Made by a program: the position numbers and the translations under genes
The notes under the pieces: model-generated
Databases searched by the model: none
What the model was told of the DNA's origin: nothing
What the model saw: only the letters and a program-made list of their open reading frames with translations
In this document: one piece after another, positions 1-8,900 of the stretch
How the letters are laid out: the number at the start of each line of letters is the position of its first letter
How positions within the stretch are numbered: position 1 is the first letter of the stretch
Source: Rhinopithecus roxellana
Lineage: Eukaryota > Chordata > Mammalia > Primates > Cercopithecidae
Direction of reading: 5' to 3'
Assembly (NCBI RefSeq): GCF_007565055.1
Contig: NC_044568.1
Span: forward strand, 19,460,488 to 19,524,487
Length of the DNA: 64,000 nt

Positions 1-203
1 TCAAGTGATTCTCCTGCCTCAGCCTCCCGAGTAGCTGGGATTACAGGCATGCACCACCACGCACAGCTAATTTTGTAGTTTTAGCTGAGACGGGGTTTTG
101 CCATATTGGCCAGGCTGGTCTCGAACTTGTGACCTCAGGTGATCCTCCCACCTTGGCCTCCCAAAGTGCTGGGATTACAGGCACAAGCCACTGCACCCAG
201 CCT
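1..203 (-). mobile_element. Alu, truncated by window edge
   Basis: Reverse-strand Alu: right part of the left arm through the head, ending in CACTGCACCCAGCC. Confidence 0.9.
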
Positions 204-206
204 GAA

Positions 207-542
207 AATTGTTTTAACCATGTACATATTTCTTAACATTGTCTATCATGGTAAAAATATATAATATAAATGTACCTTTTAAATCATTTTTAAGTGTCCA
301 AGTTAGAGGCATTAAGCATGTTTACAATGTTGTATAACCACTACTATTTCCAGAACCTTGTCATCACCCCAAAGAGAAACTCTGCCACCATTAAACAATA
401 GCTGTCCACTTCCCCCTCTGGCCTGGTAACTACCCTCTGCTCTCTGGCTCCATAGACATTTCACATACACAGAGCTACACGGTGCCTTCCCTCGGTGCCT
501 GGCTCTCTTCCGTCCATGTCCTGTGCTCAAGGTCCAGCCCCA
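207..542. mobile_element. Old L1-like fragment
   Basis: AT-rich sequence with the familiar ancient-LINE pattern (TTTTTAAGTGT...CATTAAG...ACAATGTTGTATAACCA...AAACTCTGCCACCATTAAAC). It continues after the Alu at 841-970 (...GACCACATTTCGTTT...). Family assignment is from memory. Confidence 0.5.
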
Positions 543-840
543 TGCTGGCGTGGTGGCTCACACCTGTGATCCAGCACCTTGGGAGGCCAAGGCCGGAGGA
601 TCGCTTGAGTCTGGGAGTTTGAGACCAGCCTGGGCAACATAGCAAGACCCCATCTCTAAGGAAAAAAAAATTAGCTGGGTGTGGCGGTGCATGCCTGTAG
701 TTCTGGTTACTTGGGAGGCTGAGGTGGGAGGCTTCCTTGAGCCTGAGAGTTCCAGATTACAGTGAGCCATGATTGTACCACTGCACTCTAGCTTGGTAGC
801 TTGGGTGACAGAGCAGGACCCTGTCTCACACACACACAGA
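543..840 (+). mobile_element. AluJ-like element, inserted in L1-like debris
   Basis: Head TGGCGTGGTGGCTCACACC, old diagnostic sequence (CAACATAGCAAGACCCC), tail ending in a CACACACA run at 821-838. Confidence 0.88.
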
Positions 841-970
841 GAAGTTCATCCCCTTGTAGTGCACACATCAGACTTTCATTTCTTTTTATGGACAAATAAT
901 ATCAGATTGTATGAACAGACCACATTTCGTTTCTACACTCCATTAACAGACTCTGGGGTTGTTTCGTCTT
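841..970. mobile_element. Old L1-like fragment (continuation)
   Basis: Continues the element broken by the preceding Alu: GTTCATCC...TGGACAAATAATAT...GACCACATTTCG...CTCTGGGGTTG. Confidence 0.45.
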
Positions 971-1147
971 AAAATTATTATTTATTTTATTATTTTTTTT
1001 TGAGACAGGAGCTTGCTTTTTCACCCAGGTAGGAGTGCAGTGGCATGATCTCAGCTCACTGCAACCTCCACCTCCTGGGATCAAGTGATTCTCCTGCCTC
1101 AGCCTTCTGAGTAGTTGGAACTACAGGCATGCGCTACCAGGCCTGGC

Positions 1148-1179
<32 letters not shown>

Positions 1180-1602
1180 ACAGAGTCTGGCTCTGTTGCC
1201 CGGGCTGGAGTACAGTGGCCGGATCTCAGCTCACTGCAAGCTCTGCCTCCTGGGTTCACGCCATTCTCCTGCCTCAGCCTCCCGAGTAGCTGGGACTACA
1301 GGCGCCCGCCACCTCGCCTGGCTAGTTTTTTGTATTTTTAGTAGAGACGAGGTTTCACTGTGTTAGCCAGGATGGTCTCGATCTCCTGACCTCGTGATCC
1401 GCCCGTCTCGGCCTCCCAAAGTGCTGGGATTACAGGCTTGAGCCACCGCGCCTGGCCAAGCCTGGCTAATTTTTGTATTTTTAGTAGAGACGGGGTTTCG
1501 CTATGTTGGCCAGGCTGGTCTCGAAACCCTAACCTCAAATGATCCACCCACCTCGGCCTCCCAAAGTGCTGGGGTTGCAGGTGTGAGCCACAGTGCCCGG
1601 CC
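971..1602 (-). mobile_element. Alu split by a nested Alu
   Basis: Outer reverse Alu in two halves (971-1150 and 1460-1602). The join GCCTGGCTAA is repeated at 1,141 and 1,460, consistent with target-site duplication around the inner Alu. Confidence 0.88.
1151..1457 (-). mobile_element. AluY (Old World monkey type), nested
   Basis: Long poly-T, AluY right arm (TTAGCCAGGATGGTCTCGAT) and GGCTTGAGCCACCGCG head; sits inside the older Alu. Confidence 0.9.
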
Positions 1603-1604
1603 AA

Positions 1605-1624
<20 letters not shown>

Positions 1625-1635
<11 letters not shown>

Positions 1636-1924
1636 TTTTTTTGAGACGGAGTCTGGCTCTGTTGCCCAGGCTGGAGTGCAGTGGCCGGATCTCAGCTCAC
1701 TGCAAGCTCCGCCTCCCGGGTTTACGCCATTCTCCTGCCTCAGCCTCCCGAGTAGCTGGGACTACAGGTGCCCGCCAACTCGCCCGGCTAGTTTTTTGTA
1801 TTTTTTAGTAGAGACGGGGTTTCACCATGTTAGCCAGGATGGTCTCGATCTCCTGACCTCGTGATCCGCCCGTCTCGGCCTCCCAAAGTGCTGGGATTAC
1901 AGGGTTGAGCCACCGCGCCCGGCC
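1625..1924 (-). mobile_element. AluY with ATT-repeat tail
   Basis: Tail lies in a (TAT)n/(ATT)n run at 1,608-1,633; flanked by AAGTATTATTATT on both sides (1,605 and 1,925). Confidence 0.9.
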
Positions 1925-2535
1925 AAGTATTATTATTTTTGAGACAGAGTCTTGCTCTGTTGCCCAGGCCGGAGTGCAGTGGCATCATCACTACTGACTG
2001 CAGCCGCCACCTCCTGGGCCCTAGAGATCCTCCTACCTCAGCCTCCTAAGTAGCTGGGACCACAGGCAGGCACCACCACGTCTGGCTAATTTTTTTTTTT
2101 TTTTTTTTGAGATAGAGTCTCACTCTGTCACCCAGGCTGGAGTGCAATGGTGCGGTCTTGGCTCACTGCAACCTCTACCTCCTGGGTTCAAGCAATTCTC
2201 CTGCCTCAGCTTCCCGAGTAGCTGAGATTACAGGCATCTGCTGCCATGCCTGGCTAATTTTTGTATTTTTAGTAGAGACAGGGGTTCACCATGTTGGCCA
2301 GGGTGGTCTCGAACTCCTGACCTCGTGATCTACCCACCTTAGCCTCCCAAAATGCTGGGATTACAGGCATGAGTCACAGTGCCTGGCTGGCATGTCTAGC
2401 TAATTTTTATTTTTTGTAGAGATGGGGTCTTGCTGTGTTGTCCAGGCTGGTCTCCAACTCCCAGCCACAAGACATCCTCCTGCCTCGGCCCCCCAAAGTG
2501 TTGGGATTACAGGCATGAGCCACCACACCCAGCCT
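1925..2535 (-). mobile_element. Alu split by a second nested Alu
   Basis: Outer halves 1,925-2,090 and 2,388-2,535; flanks CACGTCTGGCTAA and CATGTCTAGCTAA mark the insertion point. Confidence 0.85.
2091..2387 (-). mobile_element. AluS-like element, nested
   Basis: Full-length reverse Alu with a T18 tail, inserted in the linker of the older Alu. Confidence 0.88.
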
Positions 2536-2700
2536 GAAATTAAATTTTAAGTACAAACAAGTAGTGATGACTATATTATCGTTGGGGAAAAAGTTACAAC
2601 CTGCGTGATAAAGCTTAAAGTGCCTGTGACCCCTCTTGCCCTGGCTTTTCCTCTCTCCCAAGGGGTCCTGACCATTGTTGCTCTCCCAAGAGTAAATCAC

Positions 2701-3006
2701 TGGCCAGGCGCGGTGGCTCATGCCTGTAATCCCAGCAGTTTGGGAGGTCGAGGTGGGCAGATCATTTGAGTTCAGGAGTTCAAGACCTGGCCAAGATTTT
2801 GAAACCCCATCTCTACTAAAAATACAAAAGTTGGCCAGGTGTGGTGGCACATGCCTGTAATCCCAGCTACTTGGGAGGTTGAGGCAGGAGAATCACTTGA
2901 ACTCGGGAGGCGGAGGATGCAATGAGCCAAGATTGCTCCACTGCTCTCCAGCTTGGACAACAGTGGGAGACTTTGTCTCAAGAAAATACAATAAAATAAA
3001 AAATAA
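2701..3006 (+). mobile_element. Alu, sense
   Basis: GGCCAGGCGCGGTGGCTCAT head, tail AAATACAATAAAATAAAAAATAAAT simplified A-rich. Confidence 0.9.
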
Positions 3007-3778
3007 ATCATTGTTTTAAACAGTGACAAAAATAAAAAGCAACAGCAAGTTGACAAAGGGCTCCCAACTGTGGGGCAGTGGGACAGGAGTGACTTTGGAC
3101 TTGGAATCTGGAAAGCTGGGTGCAAAGGCTGGTCTATTCCTTTGGCGAATGGTTATCCCGCTTTGGCCCTCGGCATCCTCTTCTGCAACAGGAATTGAGT
3201 TTGAACACGGTACAAACACCTGAACGGGCAGTGGACTGGGCACAGGCAGGCTCCCCTGCCCCTGCCCGCCCCACCTCTCTCTGGCTGGCAAGCAGAGATC
3301 TTTTGCAGTGTCTTTGTCTCCATTTTGCTAATTTTATTTTGTGAATAAGTGAATTATGTATGAAGCAAAATATTAAAACAGCACCAAAGGGTACAGGTGA
3401 AAACCAGGTCTCCCTCCCACCCCAGTGGGTAAGCATGGACGTGAGTGTACCTGATTGCTTTTCCCAATTGTAACACTGTAACTTAGCAACTGTTCCTCCT
3501 TGATAACAGAGCAATTGCAGGATTCTCTCTAACTGCTGCTACACAGTAACATTGTATCTTAGCAATTGCTCCATGTCCATACAAAACACACAGCCGGATT
3601 CTCTTTTTAACCTGCTGTGTAGCCCTCCACTGCCAGACACACTATCGTTTGACAGGCTCCTATGGGCGGAGACTTTTTCTTTTGCTACTTTAACAGTTCT
3701 AGGACACATACATCCTCCACCTTTGCAAGTCCATCTGCAGGGCAAGCTCCCAGACTTCCCCACCTCTGCAGCAACTTT
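3007..3778. other. Intergenic unique DNA with a diverged tandem duplication
   Basis: No gene recognised. 3,468-3,545 and 3,546-3,624 are two diverged copies of an about 78-bp unit (GTAACACTGTAACTTAGCAA / GTAACATTGTATCTTAGCAA; both later carry GGATTCTCT). Confidence 0.7.
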
Positions 3779-4059
3779 TCTTTTCTTTTTTTTTGAGAGG
3801 GAGTCTGGAGTGCAGTGGCCGGATCTCAGCTCACTGCAGGCTCCGCCTCCCGGGTTGACGCCATTCTCCTGCCTTAGCCTCCCAAGTAGCTGGGACTACA
3901 GGCGCCCGCCACTATGCCTGGCTAGTTTTTTGTATTTTTTTAGTAGAGACGGGGTTTCACCGTGTTAGCCAGATGGTCTTGATCTCCTGACCTCGTGATC
4001 TGCCCATCTCAGCCTCCCAAAGTGCTGGGATTATAGGCTTGAGCCACCGCGCCCGGCCA
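3779..4059 (-). mobile_element. AluY with small internal deletion
   Basis: Flanked by the direct repeat CAGCAACTTTTC (3,768 and 4,061); the head is GGCTTGAGCCACCGCGCCCG. Confidence 0.9.
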
Positions 4060-4119
4060 ACAGCAACTTTTCAAAGCCTGAGCAGAGGGTGAGACTTGGA
4101 GAGAAAGTAAATCAGCCTT

Positions 4120-4365
4120 CTTTGAGAGAGAGTCTCAGCTCACTGCAAGCTCCGCCTGCTGGGTTCACATCATTCTCCTGACCCAGCCTCCTGAGTAGCT
4201 GGGACTACGGGCGCCCGCCACGAGGTCCGGCTAATTTTTGTGTTTTTAGTAGAGACGGGGTTTCATTGTGTTGGCCAGGATGGTCTCGATCTCCTGACCT
4301 CGTGATCCGCCCGCCTCGGCCTCCCAAAGTGCGGGGATTATAGGCGTGAGCCACCGCGCCTGGCC
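4120..4365 (-). mobile_element. AluY, tail-side truncated
   Basis: Lacks the poly-T and most of the right-end arm (starts GAGAGAGAGTCTCAGCTCAC), yet is bounded by a TAAATCAGCCTT repeat on both sides. Confidence 0.85.
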
Positions 4366-4411
4366 TAAATCAGCCTTTAAACAGTAGACTTCCCATGAAA
4401 ATCTCCATTTC

Positions 4412-4745
4412 TGTTTTTTTTTTTTTTTTTTTTTTCTTTTTTAATGGAGTTTCGCTCTTGTCAGGCTGGAGTGCAGCAGAATGATCTTGGCTCACTGCAA
4501 CCTCCACCTCCCAGGTTCAAGCGATTTTCCTGCCTCAGCCTCCTGAGTAGCTGGGATTACAGGTGTGTGCCACAAAGCCTGGCTAATTTTTGTATTTTTA
4601 GTAGAGACAGGGTTTCACCGTGATGGCCAGGCTGGTCTCGAACTCCTAACATCAAGTGATCCCCCCCCCCCCACACACACCACACCCTACCTTTTGCCTC
4701 AGTCCCCCAAAGTGCTGGGATTACAGGCCTGGGCCACTGCCTTGC
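4412..4745 (-). mobile_element. Alu with CCCC/ACAC expansion
   Basis: Reverse Alu with a long T run; a C14(ACAC) tract at 4,661-4,682 interrupts its head region. Confidence 0.88.
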
Positions 4746-4979
4746 TACCTTTTTTTTTTTTCTTCTTGAGCTGGAGAGTGTGGGCTTGTGTTGGGCTCTC
4801 ATGAGTTGCCAGTGCCTTGAGGCTCAGTGGCCACAGTCCCCCCCAGCCTTACTCACTCCCTTACGCAGCTAAGTTTGGGAGCCATGGACTGAGCCCAATT
4901 GTGTAGAGCCCTTCCCCCTCTTTCTTTCTGTGCCCACATCAAGGGCAGACGAAGGCCAAACTGCGGTGGCCTGGGTGAG
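4746..4979. other. Unique DNA between Alus and CpG island
   Basis: T-rich start, then sequence of rising G+C; no gene or clear motif. Confidence 0.7.
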
Positions 4980-5634
4980 GGTCCCGAACACCCTGGACTC
5001 AGACCCCACCTCTCCGTGGCAGCGCGCCGCGGCAGCAGGTGCACAGGCCATGGCGCTCACTCTCAGCGTCTCACGCCAGAGCGACCTGGGCAAAGCCGCG
5101 CGCGCGGCGGGCCTGGCCGGGAGCGGCCCCGGAGCCCCCTTCAGACCCATGCGGATCGCGGCACTGCTGGGACGCGGGCATCCCGCGTGCTCCCGCCGGG
5201 ACCACCAGGCCCGGCCGCCGCGGGAGCTCCGAGCCTCCCCACGGTCCCCAGGGGGCGCTGCGCGCTCGCGCCTCGGGGCGCAAAGCGAAAGTCGCTGGGG
5301 CACGCGGGGTGCCGTTGCGCGTGGGGCGCTGCCTGGGGGAGCCAGAGGCCCGAGGCCCCGGGACCCCTTATGCAGAGCCCGGGCCCCAGCCCCGGCCTGC
5401 CCAGCGAGAAGCGCCCCTGCCCACCGCCGCGCACGCTCGGGGCCGCGGGGCCAAGGCTGCGGGAGGGGAGGGGTCCGCTCCGGGCCGGCGCCGGTCGGAG
5501 GTCTCCAGGCCCCCACGCGCTAGGGCAGGCCGGGGGGACGGGCCGCGCGGGACGGCGGAGGGGTGCCGGGGCGCGCCGGGCCGTCGGGGAAGCGCGGAGG
5601 CGGGCACGCCGGGGAGGGCGGGCGGGGGCCGAGC

Positions 5635-5642
5635 TTATAAAG
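5635..5642 (+). promoter_or_regulatory. PIEZO1: TATA box of PIEZO1 (candidate)
   Basis: TTATAAAG lies in otherwise G+C-rich sequence, flanked by GGGCGG boxes. A start of transcription about 30 bp downstream would fall near 5,667, in the run before CCCAGTGAGCC, giving a 5' UTR of about 245 nt. The motif is clear; its use as the start-site selector is inferred. Confidence 0.6.
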
Positions 5643-5666
5643 CCCCGCGGGCGGGGGAGGGCGGGA

Positions 5667-5913
5667 GGCCCGGCCCAGCTCGGCCCCAGTGAGCCGAGCG
5701 CTGCGCTCCGCCGAGGGGCAGGGCGGACGCCTGAGCGAGCGCGGGCCCGGGACGTCGGCACCGGCGGGGCGGCCGGAGGAGGAGGAGGAAGAGGAGAAGG
5801 CGGCGCGCGGGTCCCCGCGGGTCAGCCATGGCGCGCCGGTCCCGGGGCCCCCACACCGCCCCATAGCGCCGCGGCGTCCGCACGGTCCGGGCCGGGCCCT
5901 GGGCCCTCCAGCC
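5667..5913 (+). other. PIEZO1: PIEZO1 5' UTR (inferred)
   Basis: Sequence between the predicted TATA-directed start and the main ATG. It is very G+C-rich and has a purine run of GAG/GGA triplets at about 5,774-5,799 and one upstream ATG with a short uORF (5,828-5,866). The left end rests only on TATA spacing. Confidence 0.55.
5828..5866 (+). CDS. Upstream ORF, 12 codons, in PIEZO1 5' UTR
   Basis: ATG at 5,828 sits in a near-perfect Kozak context (GCCATGG, the same as the main start), reads 12 codons (MARRSRGPHTAP) and stops at TAG 5,864-5,866, 47 nt before the main ATG. It is out of frame with the main ORF (offset 86 nt). By analogy with other short uORFs it could lower PIEZO1 translation and force reinitiation; the peptide itself shows no known motif. 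Confidence 0.5.
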   Translation: MARRSRGPHTAP

Positions 5914-5977
5914 ATGGAACCGCACGTGCTCGGCGCGGTCCTGTACTGGCTGCTGCTGCCCTGCGCGCTGCTGGCGG
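5914..5977 (+). CDS. PIEZO1: PIEZO1 exon 1 (coding part)
   Basis: Encodes residues 1-21 plus the first base of codon 22. MEPHVLGAVL then YWLLLPCALLA forms the first transmembrane helix of the blade; there is no cleavable signal peptide in this family. Donor is GCGG|GTGAGT, a strong site; phase 1. Confidence 0.95.
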
Positions 5978-8900
5978 GTGAGTGGGGGGCGGGCGCCGGG
6001 GGACGGTGGGAGGGGGCTGCGGCTCCCCACGGCCTGGACACCGGACGGCGCCGACCGGGGCGAGGGCTGCGGGCGGGCGCGGTGATTCCCAGGGACGCGC
6101 GACCCGGGCGCCCGCATTCCTGAAGCATGAGCGCGGCCGGCGGCGGCGGGTGGGGGGGACGGCACCGCGTGCCCACGGGGGAGGTCGAGCGAGCGCCCGG
6201 GAGAGCGCGGCTGGCGTCTCCGCCGGGGCGCTGCGGAGAGGGGCCGCCGGGCGAGGCGGTGTTTGCCCCGGTGGGAAGGGCCGGAGCGGTGGTGGGGGGA
6301 GCACGAATCTCTTTTTCTCTTTCGTGTTTAAAAAAAAAAAAAAAGCGCAAAGTTGCATCAGGACTTCCTGACAGGCTGGGAGAAGGCGGGCTTCCTGCCT
6401 GGAGCTGTTTAATTTGGAGCTTCCCGAGCCCAACGAACGTCCGTGCCCAGGGCCCAGCCCCGCTCACCACTGCACCCCCCTCTCCCGGACTGAGGCGGGC
6501 CCACACTTTGGAAAAAAATAGTGTGGGTTCCTCCCTGGTCCTCCCTTGCCCTACTGGGCTCAGTTTCGCAGGGGCGGGGTCCGGCCTCTGCCCTGGTCTG
6601 GGGGAGGGGACACCCCCGGAGGCTGCGGCCTGGGGTCAGGGCGGAGCAGGGGTCCCCAGTCCTGGCATCTGTGTTCCCTGCTTGCCGGGCAGTGGTGCCC
6701 CTTTCGCGAAGCACCCCGGGTGGCCTGGTGCTCCACGGCCTGGCACCCCACCCCTTCCCCGACCCTGGCCTACCCGGGACCCGGGGCCCGCGCCCTCTGC
6801 CCGGGGCTCCCCACGTGTGACTGAGCTGGGAAGCAGTCAGATGAAGTGAATCCACAGACAAGTGGGATGGCTCGCACCGGAGTCTGCCATGGACCCGGCA
6901 GGTGAGGCGTTTTCATTCTAAAAGCCCTTCCAGAGCCCTTGCCTCGCTCCAGCTGCGAGCTCGCCCAGCGCGAGCATTGGGGGTCTAGGGCCGCCTGTGT
7001 GAGGCTCCCAGACCGACTACGTTTTGATCGGTCGCACGGAAAGGTGGTGAAACTTGGGGAAGATTTTTCTAGACAGGAATCAATGAAAACCATTGAGCCT
7101 GGAGAGGAGAGGTTTTGAGCAACTCTCTTCAGTGCGGTCAGCCCTGTGTGAACTGGGCAGCCTGGGACCTGCTCCCAGTGTAGGGTCAGATGGGCCGTAA
7201 ACAGGGCCCGGCTGTGTTCCTTCCTGTGCCTTAAAAACAAGCAGGACAGCCGGGCACAGAGGCAGAGTCTGGCGCTGACAGGCCTTGGAGAGGGAAACAG
7301 GAAAGCTTCTGAAACGTCCCGTTCTCACCGATCGTTCCATTTCCTCTTGTGTCTGAGTGAGAGTGGGGGTCCCTCCTGCAGGGAATGCCCCCTTCAGACG
7401 GTGACTGCTCCTTGGGCAGAGTTGGCAATGTTTTTCTTTAAAAGACCAGATGGTAAATATTTTTATGTCACAACATCATCATCTTCTGGTATTTTTCCCG
7501 CCAGTAAAAAATGTAAAAGCCATCCTTATTCATGGGCTGTACCTAAACAGGTGTTGAGCAGACTCTGTGGCAGATGTGGTTTGCTGCGCCCTGGGCATTG
7601 GTCAGGAGGCCTGGGTTCTGCCTTCTCGATTGCTGGCCTCATGGGGGATCTGGGGGAGGGATCACCGTTCTTGCTTTTGGCCTCCTTGGGGAGGATGGGG
7701 AGGTAGCCCAGGGGTGCTCACCCCAGGCCACGTGTCAGAGTCTCCTGAGAAACTTTTAAAGAATAATGACGACTGACTCTGTACGGTACTTTCCGTAAAC
7801 CCAAAACTGGCCCCAAATGAAGTCTATTAATTTGAAAGGTGCTGAAGCCCAGGCCATTATCCACAGTGATTCTGGGGATGGGGCGTGGGGCCTGGGTCTC
7901 AGTGTTTTCTCTCAAGTGCCTGGGGGAGGTGGATATGGAGCTGGCCAAGAGCCCTGCCTGCCTGCTGGCTGGGTCTCCTGAGTCAGGCTCTCTGGACCTG
8001 GCGTGTGGGCAGCACCAGACGGACCGGCAATGTGCAGGTTCTGCTGGCCTGGCTGGAGGTGGGACACTGGTTTTGCTGTCTTTGGAGTGCCCCCTCCCTC
8101 TCTGGTGAGCTTTGGCTGGAAGCAGTTAGTTCTACAGTGTTTTGGAAATGAATGAGGCCTTCAGAAGGCATTAGTCAGTGTGTGCCTGTGCTGGCTCAGA
8201 CAGTGCCTGGTGAGGGTTTGAGTCATCCTGGGGTGCCCCGGCCCCCACGCCCTCCCCCTCCAGTGCAGGATCATTACCCAAAAATCCGGCAGGGAGCTGC
8301 CCCCGCCCACAGGGAGCAGAGGCCTCCTTCATCAGTCTCACCTGTTCCTGGAGCCTTGGGGGATCAGGGCCCATCTCTTCTAGAGAGATGTCAGGGCAGG
8401 GCCGGGTGCAATGGTTCACATCTGTAATCTCAGAGCATCACAGGAGGCCAAGGTGGGAGGATGGCTTGAGCCTAGCCATTCGAGAGCAGCCTGGGCAATG
8501 TAGAGATCCCCACCTCTACGAAAAATATTTCAGAATTAACTGGGCGTGTTGGTGGTGCACCTGTAGTCCCAGCTACTCAGGAGGCCAAGGTGGGAGGATC
8601 GTTTAAGTCGAGAAGGTGGAGGTTACAGTGAGCCATGATTGTGTCACTGCACTCCAGCCTGGGTGATAGACCCTGTCTCAAAAAAAAAAAAAAAAAAAAG
8701 GCAGGACATTTGTGATTCTGATAGAACAGGACTGCACCTCTGCTTCTATCTGTGGGAAATCTAGACCGGGCTGCGGAAAGCCAGGTGGTGAGAGAGGAGC
8801 CACTGTGTTACGGACTGTGGGACACCCACGTGGGCTGACAATATGGCTTCTGCTTTTCAGGGTGCCTCGTGGCACAGCCTAGGGGCACACCCACAGCCGG

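Larger units (their letters stand above)
4980..6320 (+). promoter_or_regulatory. PIEZO1: PIEZO1 CpG-island promoter
   Basis: Sharp rise in G+C and CpG density after the Alu-rich upstream DNA, running through exon 1 into the first few hundred bases of intron 1. It contains many GGGCGG-type Sp1/KLF boxes (clustered around 5,600-5,660), a TATAAAG box at 5,636 and a GACGTC CRE-like core at about 5,749. It lies immediately before the PIEZO1 start codon, so it is inferred to be the main promoter. Boundaries are by eye. Confidence 0.85.

Noticed and set aside
1129..1864. Repeated small ORFs of the form ETESGSVAQAGVQW...
   Set aside because: Translations of antisense Alu arms; the same peptide recurs at every reverse Alu in the window.
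4899..5981. Long open frames (up to 360 codons) over the CpG island on both strands
   Set aside because: Extreme G+C removes stop codons; composition is Arg/Gly/Pro/Ala junk, frames overlap the promoter and exon 1 in other frames, and several are open at once.
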